Assembly: GCA_947446645.1 (NCBI GenBank)
Contig: CANFHA010000011.1
Coordinates: forward strand, 1-64,000
Origin: Chitinophagaceae bacterium
GTDB taxonomy: Bacteria > Bacteroidota > Bacteroidia > Chitinophagales > Chitinophagaceae
DNA length: 64,000 nucleotides
Reading direction: 5' to 3'
Below the pieces are notes generated by a model. The model was not told the origin of the DNA. It did no database searches and worked only from the letters and a program-made list of their open reading frames with translations. A program made the translations under genes and the position numbers. This document shows positions 1 to 9,100 of the stretch, piece by piece; within the stretch, counting starts at the first letter, position 1; every line of letters begins with the position of its first letter.

Positions 1-128
1 GTGATATATTTTCGTTTTGTGAATACAAAGATATAAAACATTTTTGTAATAGACAAAATATATTTAATATATCTGTTGAAATCGTTGTCTGGATTGAGGA
101 AAAGTTTTCAACTATATCGGTATAGATT

Positions 129-770
129 TTAGTATTGACTTTTGACCAACCATTTTAAGAAAGGACTGGTCTTCACTCTAAAAAATAAAAAATGGAAGAC
201 CAAACAAAGGGGGTTTATAAACTGGATATTTACACTAAAGAATACATCTACTTTATTCTTACTTGAAACATTTCCTTTTGAATAAGCATTTCCATATGGA
301 GTATTAATTACTAACTCAATATATCTTGAGTTAACAAAGTTTAGAATTGGTTGTATTAGCCCCAAACTTACGTAAAATGCAAAATCAAATTCTTGGTCAA
401 TTACGGCCGCTTCTCCAATTGCGCCAACTCTTGTTATAAGAATATCTCCTATTTCAGGCTTCTTATTTTTTATACATTATAAATACGCTTCGTATGAAAC
501 ATACTTCCTATTATCAGGTGTAAACTTAAATGGCTTTACGTGCTGTGCTGAAATAAATGGAATGCCATCGTTTGTGTATGTTGGTGTTTGGTGTGTTCCG
601 TCAGTAATGTTTCTACATATTTCATCAAGTTTACACCAAATCCATTTTTGTGGAATATCAAAAAGTAGTTCATCTTGTTTTTCAGCTTCTTGTAATTTCC
701 CTTGCTTGATAGTTTTTTCAGCAATCAGTTTTCGGAGAAAGTCTGATTTAGTACGTGAGGCTATTACATT
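129..770 (-). pseudogene. hsdS: Degraded type I restriction-modification specificity subunit (HsdS), partial
   Basis: Read on the minus strand in one frame, this stretch encodes the linker and second target-recognition domain of an HsdS protein. A Lys/Glu-rich linker leads to FDIPQKWIWCKLDEI, then ITDGTHQTP, GIPFISAQHVKP, KPEIGDILITRVGAIGEAA and GLIQPI, the usual order of the Methylase_S domain. HsdS sets DNA sequence recognition for HsdM/HsdR. An in-frame TAA at 477-479 splits the reading frame. A stop at 771-773 removes the N-terminal half, and after about position 245 the protein no longer resembles the family. No hsdM or hsdR is present in the window. It is therefore a relic, either of a lost R-M system or of a silent hsdS cassette. 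The family call is fairly sure; the exact ends are not. Confidence 0.75.
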
Positions 771-940
771 CTATATCCAGAGCATACACAAACAATAATT
801 TACCCCACTCCAGCTCCTATATTTGCCGACAGAACGAAGTAGCAACTTGATGGTCTACTCACGAGAGAAAAGTCAAGGAAGGGGGCTTAAAATGAGGAAA
901 ATATGAAGAATACACCAACCACTGGGAAGTTCTCGAATCG

Positions 941-1207
941 ATGGCTGAAATGATGGTTGCACAAGGACGAAAAGCTCAGCTCCTAAATTCAACAGATAGC
1001 CCTTTACAAACAGCAGGAGAGATAGATTTTGAAATATTTGCTGTGAAAAGCCTCGTCTGTATTAGCAATGTTTTATATCGGTACAACTTTATGGCGGAGG
1101 GTCAGGCAGTATTAGAAGAGGCTGAAGGAGTGATTCGTACGATGGAAAATGATATTGACGAAGCGGATGCTCAGAGCTACGTCAAAATGGAGAGCCTGTA
1201 TTATTAA
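941..1207 (+). CDS. Hypothetical small helical protein, possibly a gene fragment
   Basis: An 88-residue acidic, apparently all-helical reading frame with no signal peptide or recognised motif. The frame stays open upstream to about 896 without another usable start, so it may be the 3' end of a truncated gene rather than a complete one. The second half (ISNVLYRYNF, VLEEAEGVIRTM) resembles a TPR-like helix pair, but that is only an impression. It lies between the broken hsdS and a truncated regulator, so decay is plausible here too. Confidence 0.3.
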   Translation: MAEMMVAQGRKAQLLNSTDSPLQTAGEIDFEIFAVKSLVCISNVLYRYNFMAEGQAVLEEAEGVIRTMENDIDEADAQSYVKMESLYY

Positions 1208-1211
1208 AAAA

Positions 1212-1373
1212 CTACAACTCAGAAGAAGAAGTAAATAACTCTTCAATTTTTATCCCCAGACCCTTGCATACTTGATTCAGATAAATGAATGAAGGATTAA
1301 ATTGTCCATTTTCTAAGTAAGCCCTCTTAATTGGTAAATCAAAGCCGTGTTTTTTACGACACGGCTTCTTATT
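1212..1373 (-). pseudogene. Truncated XRE-family (HTH_3) regulator remnant
   Basis: Minus-strand reading gives a C-terminal Cro/C1-type helix-turn-helix: RAYLENGQFNPSFIYL, then QVCKGLGIKIEELF, followed by a short tail and a TAG stop. These match the recognition helix and the closing helices of XRE regulators, which typically end in a LxxICKALGIxLxELF pattern. The first two helices are missing or scrambled, and no start codon fits. Such regulators often control restriction-modification genes, so this may be a remnant of the same island as the broken hsdS. The family assignment is reasonable; a link to the hsdS is inference. Confidence 0.5.
1342..1367. terminator. Perfect 8-bp hairpin
   Basis: AAGCCGTG (1342-1349) pairs with CACGGCTT (1360-1367) across a 10-nt T-rich loop. 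The T-tract after it is weak, so terminator function is uncertain. It overlaps the regulator remnant, which suggests that the sequence there has been rearranged. Confidence 0.35.
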
Positions 1374-1489
1374 GTCCTGAATTTTTTATACTTTCACGGA
1401 TATGCTACAAAGAAACTTTAAAGGGAAAGCATGGTTACAGAATTGAAGGTCCTGATGTAAATTTTGTTGATTGAATTTATTCGTGAGGT

Positions 1490-2107
1490 ATGAAAATATA
1501 TTTATTTATTGCCTTTTATTTTATTTTATTCTTAATTAGTTCATGTACTGATAGCCGTAGTTATGATAGTAATAACTCTGCTAACACCTCAAAGGAATAT
1601 ACTACTTCCCAAACTCAATCGTCGTCATTGCCGGCTGTAGAACAAAAGATAGAAGTTGATATTTGTAGATGTCTTACAGAACCACAAAATTCAGAATATA
1701 ATATAAAAAATAAGACTGCATGTTACGAGGCAATTGATAAGGAATTAGGAGTTGTGCATTGGTCATCCATAAATTTCAGACAGAATAAAGCCGTATCTCA
1801 ACGCTGGGATGATTTGGTTTATAAATGCACTGGTAAAAAAACAAATCATGCTGAAATAGCCGGAGAGTATGTAGGGACAAACAATTTCGGGAGCCAGTCA
1901 GTCATTACTCTTTATAATAGCGGAACGCTTATTATTCAAAGTGAAGGTTTGGATATGATAGGGGGAAGATGGACTGGAACGGCAGATGAGCTGAACTTAT
2001 ACACCAAAGATGATTATGGTAATGAGGTTCTTTTTGGAAATGCCAAGGTTAGGGAAGATGGGCTACAAATAACAAGTGGTGGCGGGTTTTATCGAAGGAG
2101 GCAATAA
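1490..2107 (+). CDS. Hypothetical lipoprotein
   Basis: A 205-residue protein that starts with a short basic end, a hydrophobic stretch and the lipobox LISSC, so it is predicted to be cleaved by signal peptidase II and lipid-anchored. A Ser/Asn/Thr-rich linker follows. The middle part has four cysteines (ICRC, KTACYEA, VYKCTG). The last 80 residues look like a small beta-barrel or sandwich (AGEYVG, VITLYNSGTLII, GGRWTGTADELNLY). No family is recognised. It lies 37 bp upstream of a DGR-target-like membrane protein on the same strand and may be co-transcribed with it. Function unknown. Confidence 0.75.
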   Translation: MKIYLFIAFYFILFLISSCTDSRSYDSNNSANTSKEYTTSQTQSSSLPAVEQKIEVDICRCLTEPQNSEYNIKNKTACYEAIDKELGVVHWSSINFRQNKAVSQRWDDLVYKCTGKKTNHAEIAGEYVGTNNFGSQSVITLYNSGTLIIQSEGLDMIGGRWTGTADELNLYTKDDYGNEVLFGNAKVREDGLQITSGGGFYRRRQ

Positions 2108-2144
2108 TTATAGTGAAAATACTTAACAGTTAAAAATTTTATAC

Positions 2145-2816
2145 ATGACACAATCTGAATTGAATTTGTATATCACACTAGGTGTATTGGTTTTAGTATT
2201 GATTGGAATATTATCGGAATATTCATTAAAACGCTTACTCTTAGTTGTTGTTTGTGTGCTCATCTACTGGTGTGGGTATTCATTGTATAACATACATTCC
2301 GCAAAGCAACAAATGGAACAACTACAAGGCAACTTAAAGAATTCATTAAACAACTTATCAGGCAATCTCGGTGAGAATAATCATGGACCAGAATCTGACA
2401 AAAAACAATATGCCCAATCTAAAAATGGCGATGGTGGAATAGTATATTGGACAGATGCATCAGGGCAACATGGATTAATGGCAGATGACCATGATCTGGG
2501 AGAGATGAACTGGGAGGAAGCCAAGAGAGCCTGTGAGGCTAAAGGCAATGGCTGGCATTTACCTACAAAGGAAGAACTACTGAAGCTATATGAGAATAAA
2601 GACAAGGTAAGCGGGTTGAAAAATTCCTCCTATTGGAGTTCGAGTGAGGTCAACTACTACGGCTACGCCAACGCATGGGTCCAGTATTTCCCCAGTGGCG
2701 TTCAGGCCAACGGCAGCAAGAACGTCTCAAACTACGTGCGTGCAGTTCGGGCTTGTAATCAGGTAATCAAGAAAATAGATAGATATATGTGGACTGGCCA
2801 AAAAATCGAAGGATGA
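2145..2816 (+). CDS. Membrane-anchored C-type-lectin-fold (DUF1566/Lcl-type) protein with DGR-like variable C-terminus
   Basis: A 223-residue protein with two N-terminal hydrophobic helices (about residues 9-27 and 29-47), a Gln/Asn-rich linker, then a DUF1566/Lcl_C-type domain. The landmarks are GGIVYWTDASGQHG, NWEEAKRACEAKG, WHLPTKEEL, YWSSSE, AWVQYFPSG and YVRAVRAC. This domain has a C-type lectin (formylglycine-generating-enzyme-like) fold and is a common target of diversity-generating retroelements. Residues about 162-203 match the layout of DGR variable regions, and most of their codons end in C, unlike the AT-rich rest of the gene. No reverse transcriptase, Avd or template repeat is visible in this window. 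Ligand binding is inferred from the fold. Anchoring by membrane helices rather than a lipobox is unusual for such targets. Confidence 0.8.
   Translation: MTQSELNLYITLGVLVLVLIGILSEYSLKRLLLVVVCVLIYWCGYSLYNIHSAKQQMEQLQGNLKNSLNNLSGNLGENNHGPESDKKQYAQSKNGDGGIVYWTDASGQHGLMADDHDLGEMNWEEAKRACEAKGNGWHLPTKEELLKLYENKDKVSGLKNSSYWSSSEVNYYGYANAWVQYFPSGVQANGSKNVSNYVRAVRACNQVIKKIDRYMWTGQKIEG
2628..2752 (+). repeat. Candidate DGR variable region (VR)
   Basis: From codon 169 (position 2649) eight consecutive codons end in C: GTC AAC TAC TAC GGC then TAC GCC AAC. About twenty of the following thirty or so codons are NNC. This is what adenine-directed mutagenesis of AAC codons in a template repeat would leave. 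Fixed scaffold residues (WSSSE, AW, SG, YVRAVRA) sit where DGR targets keep them. The matching template repeat was not found in the window. Confidence 0.6.
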
Positions 2817-2838
2817 TTTGGCCAGTCCTTTTCTTTCT
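2791..2838 (+). terminator. 12-bp perfect hairpin after the lectin-fold gene
   Basis: GGACTGGCCAAA (2791-2802) pairs perfectly with TTTGGCCAGTCC (2817-2828). The loop contains the stop codon of the gene, and a T-rich run follows. It fits an intrinsic terminator. Because it stands about 40 nt after the variable region it could also be the hairpin that DGRs need downstream of their target. Confidence 0.75.
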
Positions 2839-3130
2839 CATTTTGTTATTTATAGAGCAGCTGCAGAGCAGCCGTAAAGATTCTCAATACAGAAAAAGAC
2901 GGTTTTGGACAAGGCTGGACATCCACCTCCATTTTGATAGTTTTTGAAAAATACTATGACGCGTCCAAAGATGTCCAGATTTGTCCAAATTCAATACGGC
3001 GCAGAGTGCTAATTTCAGTCCGCAAAAAAGCTTCCTAAATCTGGGGCTATTTTTTTTGCGCCTTTACCCCTTGTTTATTCCTGATTGTTAACAATTTGTT
3101 GAGGTAAAGGAAACATTAATGTAACTATTT
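2829..3130. other. Non-coding stretch with inverted repeats
   Basis: No plausible gene is seen between the lectin-fold gene and giant protein 1. The stretch contains a long two-part inverted repeat (2905-2988). It also contains a hairpin made of CGCAAAAAA (3021-3029) and TTTTTTGCG (3052-3060) flanked by a run of eight T, which may stop transcription. Confidence 0.6.
2905..2988. repeat. Two-part inverted repeat, 19-nt arms, 46-nt spacer
   Basis: The left arm is TTGGACAA, ggc, TGGACATC (2905-2923). The right arm is GATGTCCA, gat, TTGTCCAA (2970-2988). Both 8-nt blocks are perfect inverse complements and the central 3 nt do not match. This layout resembles binding sites for a dimeric DNA-binding protein or a recombinase site at an element boundary. 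No such gene lies next to it. Confidence 0.7.
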
Positions 3131-3154
3131 AATAACACTGCTTAGGCACTTTTG
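3131..3154 (+). promoter_or_regulatory. Shared promoter-like box upstream of giant protein 1
   Basis: AATAACACT, 7 nt, then CACTTTTG. The second element fits the Bacteroidota -7 motif TAnnTTTG except at its first base. The same two elements with the same 7-nt gap occur before giants 2 and 3 and before two other surface-gene units in this window. The gene start at 3180 lies 25 nt downstream. Confidence 0.6.
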
Positions 3155-3179
3155 TAGCTCGCTAAATAGTGTTAATATA

Positions 3180-6100
3180 ATGTTCCAATTTAATAGAGTT
3201 GCAGTCTCCCGATTTGTGCTTTTTGTCAACACTTTATTAATACTTTTTTTTACCACTCACAACATTAATGCTCAGCCGTTTACTCCCGGCAGCCTTGTTG
3301 TTTTAAAAGTAGGAGATGGCACCGGGCTCACCAGCGCCGCACAGCCAATATCTGTACTGGAGTATTCAACCTCTGGCGTAGCTTCTGGTGTCAACATTGT
3401 GCTCCCTTCATCAGGTTCAGGTCCGCGGATAACGAATAGTGGAACTGCTACTTCAGAAGGGCAGATGACATTGTCTGCGGAAAGAGACCGGTTGATACTT
3501 GTGGGCTATGATGCGAACGCCGGAACTACAGGAGTAGTAACGTCTGCTTCGTCTGCCGTGAACAGACAAATGTTTGCGATCACACCTGCTGCAACGTATT
3601 CGCTTGCTGCGTCTACAGCTACTTTGTATAACGGAAACAACATTCGTTCAGGTACTGCCTCGGGCTCAAATTACTTCGGAGGAGGACCAGGAAGCGGCAT
3701 CAGCTTAATGAATGCCGGATTTTCGCTTATGACTACGCCGGTAGTCAATACCAGGGTTGTTCAGATATTTAATGGGCAGATCTATTTTTCGTCTGCAACA
3801 GGCGCTAACCTCGGAGTGTTATCACTTGGAACAAACATAACCACTGCGTGTTGTGCAGCTTCAACATTGCTTAATGCATCACCTTCGCCAAGCGCGTATG
3901 GCTTTTCATTAAGTCCTGATGGGAATACACTCTACATTGCTGATGACGCGCAAGGTATTAACAAGTATACGAAAAGTGGTGCAACCTATGCACTTGCCTA
4001 CAACGTTAATTCAACGTTGGTGCGGAGTATTGCTGTAGATTATTCGAGTGTTAATCCAATCATCTATGCAACAACGGCATCTTCTATAACACCAAACCAG
4101 ATCATTAAAGTTACAGATGCGGGAATGAGTTCGACATCAACAGTGCTTGTTGCTGCATCGCCTGCCAATACGGTGTTTCGCAGTATTTCGTTTACTCCAT
4201 CCTGCCAGGCAAGTATAACGTTGTTGAGTTTGCCTTCTGTTTGTGTGGGTAGTACTGCCAAAGTGGTTATAAAAGGTAATCCAACAGGAGTTGTTTCCTA
4301 CAATGTAAACGGCGGTGCAACGCAGACTACTACTATAGATGCGCGTGGGTACGATACAGTCAACATTGGCCCACTAACAGGTAACACGACTATTAACCTC
4401 GTGAGCATTAACACACCGGCATGCACGGCGGCGCCGGTAACTGGTAGTGTTTCAGTAAATGTATTTCCGACATTTAGTGTTACTGCCGTATCAAATGACG
4501 GTCCCCTATGTGCCGGCAACGATTTGCACCTTGGAGCCAGCATTAGTGCGTCTGTAAGCCCTTATACCTATGTATGGAGTGGTCCGGCAGGTGCTGTAAG
4601 CAGCCTCGGGTCTACAGCCTCACTTACCAGTTCCGTAACTGTAACGACTATACCCACGTTACCAACTTTCCCAGCATACTCACTTGCGGTAACAGATGCT
4701 ACCGGTTGTGCGGCTTATGCAACCACAACTACAACGGTAAATGCCAGGCCGGTCTCCTATTCTGTATTCGGTTCCGGAAGTTATTGCTCGGGTGGAGCTG
4801 GGGTAGATGTTCAGTTGAGCAATTCAGAGTCTGGTGTAAACTATCAGCTTTACAATTCATCAGGCACCGTAGGAGTTGCGATAGCAGGAACCACTGGCGC
4901 TCCGCTCGATTTCGGAGTGCAGCCCGCCGGTATATATACCATTTCAGCGATAAATTCAACGAGTGGTTGTAGCAACAGTATGTCTGGGTCTGCAGCGATA
5001 ACGATGAATCCTTTACCTGCTGCGATAACAGGGAATGTGCCGTTGTGCGTATCCTCGGTTATTCCACTTACTGATGCCTCGGGTGGAGGCACGTGGAGCT
5101 CAGGTAACAGTTCTTTAGCGTTATTAAGTTCTGGTACAGGCATTGTAACGGGCGTTAGCGCTGGTAATCCGCTTGTCACCTATACGTTGCCTACAGGTTG
5201 TTTTATCACTGCGGTATTAACGGTAAATCCGACACCCCTTCCCATATCTGGTCCGGGGGGAGTCTGCATCACCTCAACTATTTCGTTGTCTGATGGAACA
5301 GGAAGTGGCAGCTGGTACAGCAGTAATACGGGCGTTGCTACCATTGTAGGTGGCTTAGTTAGTCCCGTTAGTTTAGGAACAACGACAATCAGTTACGTTG
5401 TGCCCACCGGTTGCATGGCAAACCGAATTATAACAGTAAATCCGTTGCCGGCAGCGATAACGGGATCGATGAATGTATGTGTGGGGTTAACAACGACATT
5501 GACTGACGGCGGTGGAGGAACCTGGAGCACAGCAGGTGCGTCTTTCGGGTCGATTGATGCGGTTACTGGTATACTCACAGGCATTACAGCAGGTACAGCT
5601 TCCGTGACTTATACGTTACCAACTGGGTGTACGATTAACAACATTGTGACGGTGAATCCACTGCCACTAAGTATTAACGGAGGACTTAACGTTTGTGCCG
5701 GATATACCACAACTTTAAATGAGCTGACATCCGGCGGAAGCTGGAGCAGCGGAAATGTATCGATCGCGTCTGTCGGATCCGGCAACGGCATTGTGTCCGG
5801 GATCACTGCTGGAAATACAAATATAACCTATACGCTGCTAACGACAGGCTGTTATACAAGTACTTCATTTACCGTTAATCCGTTGCCGTCGATGATCAGC
5901 GGCCCGGCGAATGTTTGTGCAGGTTCATTAACCACGTATTCAGATGCTTCCGGTGGCGGTACATGGGCAAGCAGCAACACAGGGATCGCCACTATAGGAT
6001 CTGGCAGCGGTGTGCTTTCCGCAATTATGGCGGGAACTACTACACTCACCTATACCATTGGTACCGGGTGTACAATAACTACGACGATTACCGTAAATCC

Positions 6101-9100
6101 GCTACCTGCGGCTATAAACGGATCGGGTCGTGTTTGTGAGGGGCTTTCGACAAGTTTTTCTGATATCACACCTTTGGGAAACTGGATAAGTGGCCTGCCG
6201 GCAAGTGCGTCTGTCGATGCAGTTGGTAATGTGACTGGCCTGGTTTCCGGGACCGTAGTTATATCTTATCAATTGCCTACTGGTTGTTATACAACCTCTG
6301 TACTAACTGTTGATCCGCTTCCCGGGGCTATCGCAGGTCCATCGGGCATGTGTGCCGGCTCTTCTACAGTACTTACTGATGTTGCAACCGGTGGAAGCTG
6401 GTCGAGCAGCAATCCCAGCTTTGTTTCTGTTAATTCCGTTTCCGGGCTTATTTCGGCTATCATGGCAGGATCTTCCACGGTAACGTATACTTTGCCCACT
6501 GGTTGCCTTGTAACAATGGGTGTAACGGTGAACCCCTTGCCGCCTGCAATTACGGGTTCAGTAGCGGTTTGTGCAGGTGCTTCGTTCCCATTGACCAATG
6601 CAGCGGCAGGTGGGACATGGAGTAGTAGCAATACTTCGTTTGCGGATGTAGGTTCAGGTAGCGGTATTGTTACCGGTACGGGTGGCGGATCTCCGGTAAT
6701 CACGTATACTTTACCAACATCCTGCTACACAACTGCAGTGGTCACTATTAATGGGCTGCCTTCTGTTATATCAGGAAGTACGGTTGTTTGTTTAGGTGCA
6801 ATCAGTTCATTATCATCTGCACCCGCCGGAGGCGTCTGGAGCAGCAGTGCACCAAGTAGTGTGAGCATTGGTTCTGCAACAGGAATAATTAGCGCTAATT
6901 TAACCGGCGCTGCAACTATAACGTATACTTTGGGTACGGGATGTAAAACAACAACGGAGGTTACAGTCAATCCGCTGGCTCCCGGCATTACAGGAACTAC
7001 TATTGTATGTCCCGGTGCTACAATCACTCTAAGTAATGTTGTTCCTGGTGGAACCTGGAGCAGTACGGCAGTCTCAGTAGCCACTGTCGGCTCGGTTTCC
7101 GGAATTGTATCAGGGATGTCAGCGGGAGCTGCGGTAATTTCTTATCTGCCACCATCTGGCTGTGGTAACTATATCACCGTTACAGTTTCGCCTTTACCTG
7201 CCACGATATCCGGGAACCGTTCACTTTGTCCCGGTTCTGCAAATAACCTAAGTGATGCGACACCGGGAGGCAACTGGAGCAGCAGCGATGCAAGCATTGC
7301 GACAATTATTCCTGCAACAGGTGATGTGACAGGTGTAGCGATAGGCACTGCCATAATAACCTATACTTTGCCAACAGGATGTTTTATTACCGGCACTGTG
7401 ACGGTCAATCCATTGCCTGCTTCCATTACAGGGTGGGCAAGGCTTTGCGCAGGAGCAACAACATCGTTGAGCAACCTGTCTGCCGGAGGCACCTGGACGA
7501 GCTCAGCACCGGGAACTTTTACCGTATCTTCTTTGTCTGGCATTGTTACCGGAGTTTCAGCAGGTACAGCTTTTGTTACTTATTCGCTTAACACCGGGTG
7601 TATTGCTACGGCATTGGTCACAGTAGATCCGTTGCCCGCTGCCATTTTGGGAACGAGGGCAATATGCCAGGGGCTTACGAGCTCGTTTACAGACGTTAAT
7701 ACCGGAGGTGCCTGGATCAGCGCACTACCGCTGACCGCATCCATTGATGCAGTAACAGGTATTGTTACCGGCATTGCTACTGGTACGGCCACCATAAGCT
7801 ATACACTGCCCACAAGCTGTGCAATAACAGCAGTCGTGACAGTAAATCCATTGCCAAATCCTGTTACAGGTAATACGCCACTGTGTGTTGGTGCAGTAGT
7901 AACTTTAAGTGATGCAGGAGGTGGCTCCTGGAGCACTATGACACCCGCAGTAGCAACAGTTGGCGGTGCCGGAAACGTCCTGGGTATAGCAGCAGGAACC
8001 GCTATTGTAAGCTATACTTTGCCAACAGGCTGTGGCACTACAACAATAGTTACTGTGAACCCGCTTCCGTCTGCAATTAGCGGCGCTTCGGATGTATGTA
8101 TTGGTCTGAATACAATGCTGACTGATTTAAGCCCGGCAGGATACTGGAGTAGCGGAAATGTAGCAGTGGCTGTAGTAGATGCTGCAAACGGCATTGTAAC
8201 TGGCGTATCGGCCGGGAGTGTAAATATTACTTATTCATTTTTGGCAACGGGCTGCAGCGTAGTGAAGACAGAGACAGTAGTGCCTTTACCTCCGGCTATC
8301 AGCGGCCCGGCAAGCTGGTGTGTTGGCAATACAGTATCGCTTAGTGATCCCTCTCCGGGTGGAATCTGGAGCACATCAGATCTCAACATTTCGATAAGTC
8401 CATCCGGTAGTGTAACCGGCTTATCGGCAGGCACTGCAAATGTTACTTATACTATTCCGGCGGGATGTGCTTCCATAAAGAATGTTACAGTAAATCCATT
8501 GCCGCCAGCAATCGCTGGTATCAAATTTATTTGCGCCGGAGCAAATACGACGTTGTCAGATGCTGCTCCGGGGGGCACATGGAGCAGCGGTGTTCTATCT
8601 GTAGCAAGCATCAGCGGATCTGGTTTACTGTCCGCTTTCAGCGCGGGAACTTCCATAGTTAGCTATACGCTGCCGACTGGTTGTGCGACAGCTACACTTG
8701 TGACCGTAAATCCATTACCAGCAACAATAGGCGGGCAATTAGCGATATGCACAGGAGTAACGTCCACACTTTCTGATCTGTCGCCGGGTGGTCTCTGGAG
8801 TGTTGATCCCTTGGTGGCGGGTATTGCAGTTATTGATCCTATTAACGGAAGCGTATCTGCACTGGCTGCGGGCACTGTTGGCGTTAGCTATACTTTGCCC
8901 ACAGGTTGTTTTGTGAATACTATACTTACAGTAGATCCTATACCACTCACAATAACTGGAACAACTTCAATTTGTGTTGGGACTACCTCAGCACTTTCGA
9001 ATGTTACTATTGGCGGGGTATGGAGCAGCAGCAACTCATCTTTGGCCTCTGTCGGTTCATTGACCGGCGTGGTCTCTGCTATCACAGATGGTACAGCGAT

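Noticed and set aside
536-798. Short frames on both strands at 536-724 and 562-798
   Set aside because: They overlap the hsdS remnant in other frames; the hsdS frame has clear family motifs and these do not.
1390-1475. Possible coding tail ending GKHGYRIEGPDVNFVD before the lipoprotein gene
   Set aside because: It reads like a protein C-terminus but there is no start or recognisable family, and it is too short to support as a gene fragment.
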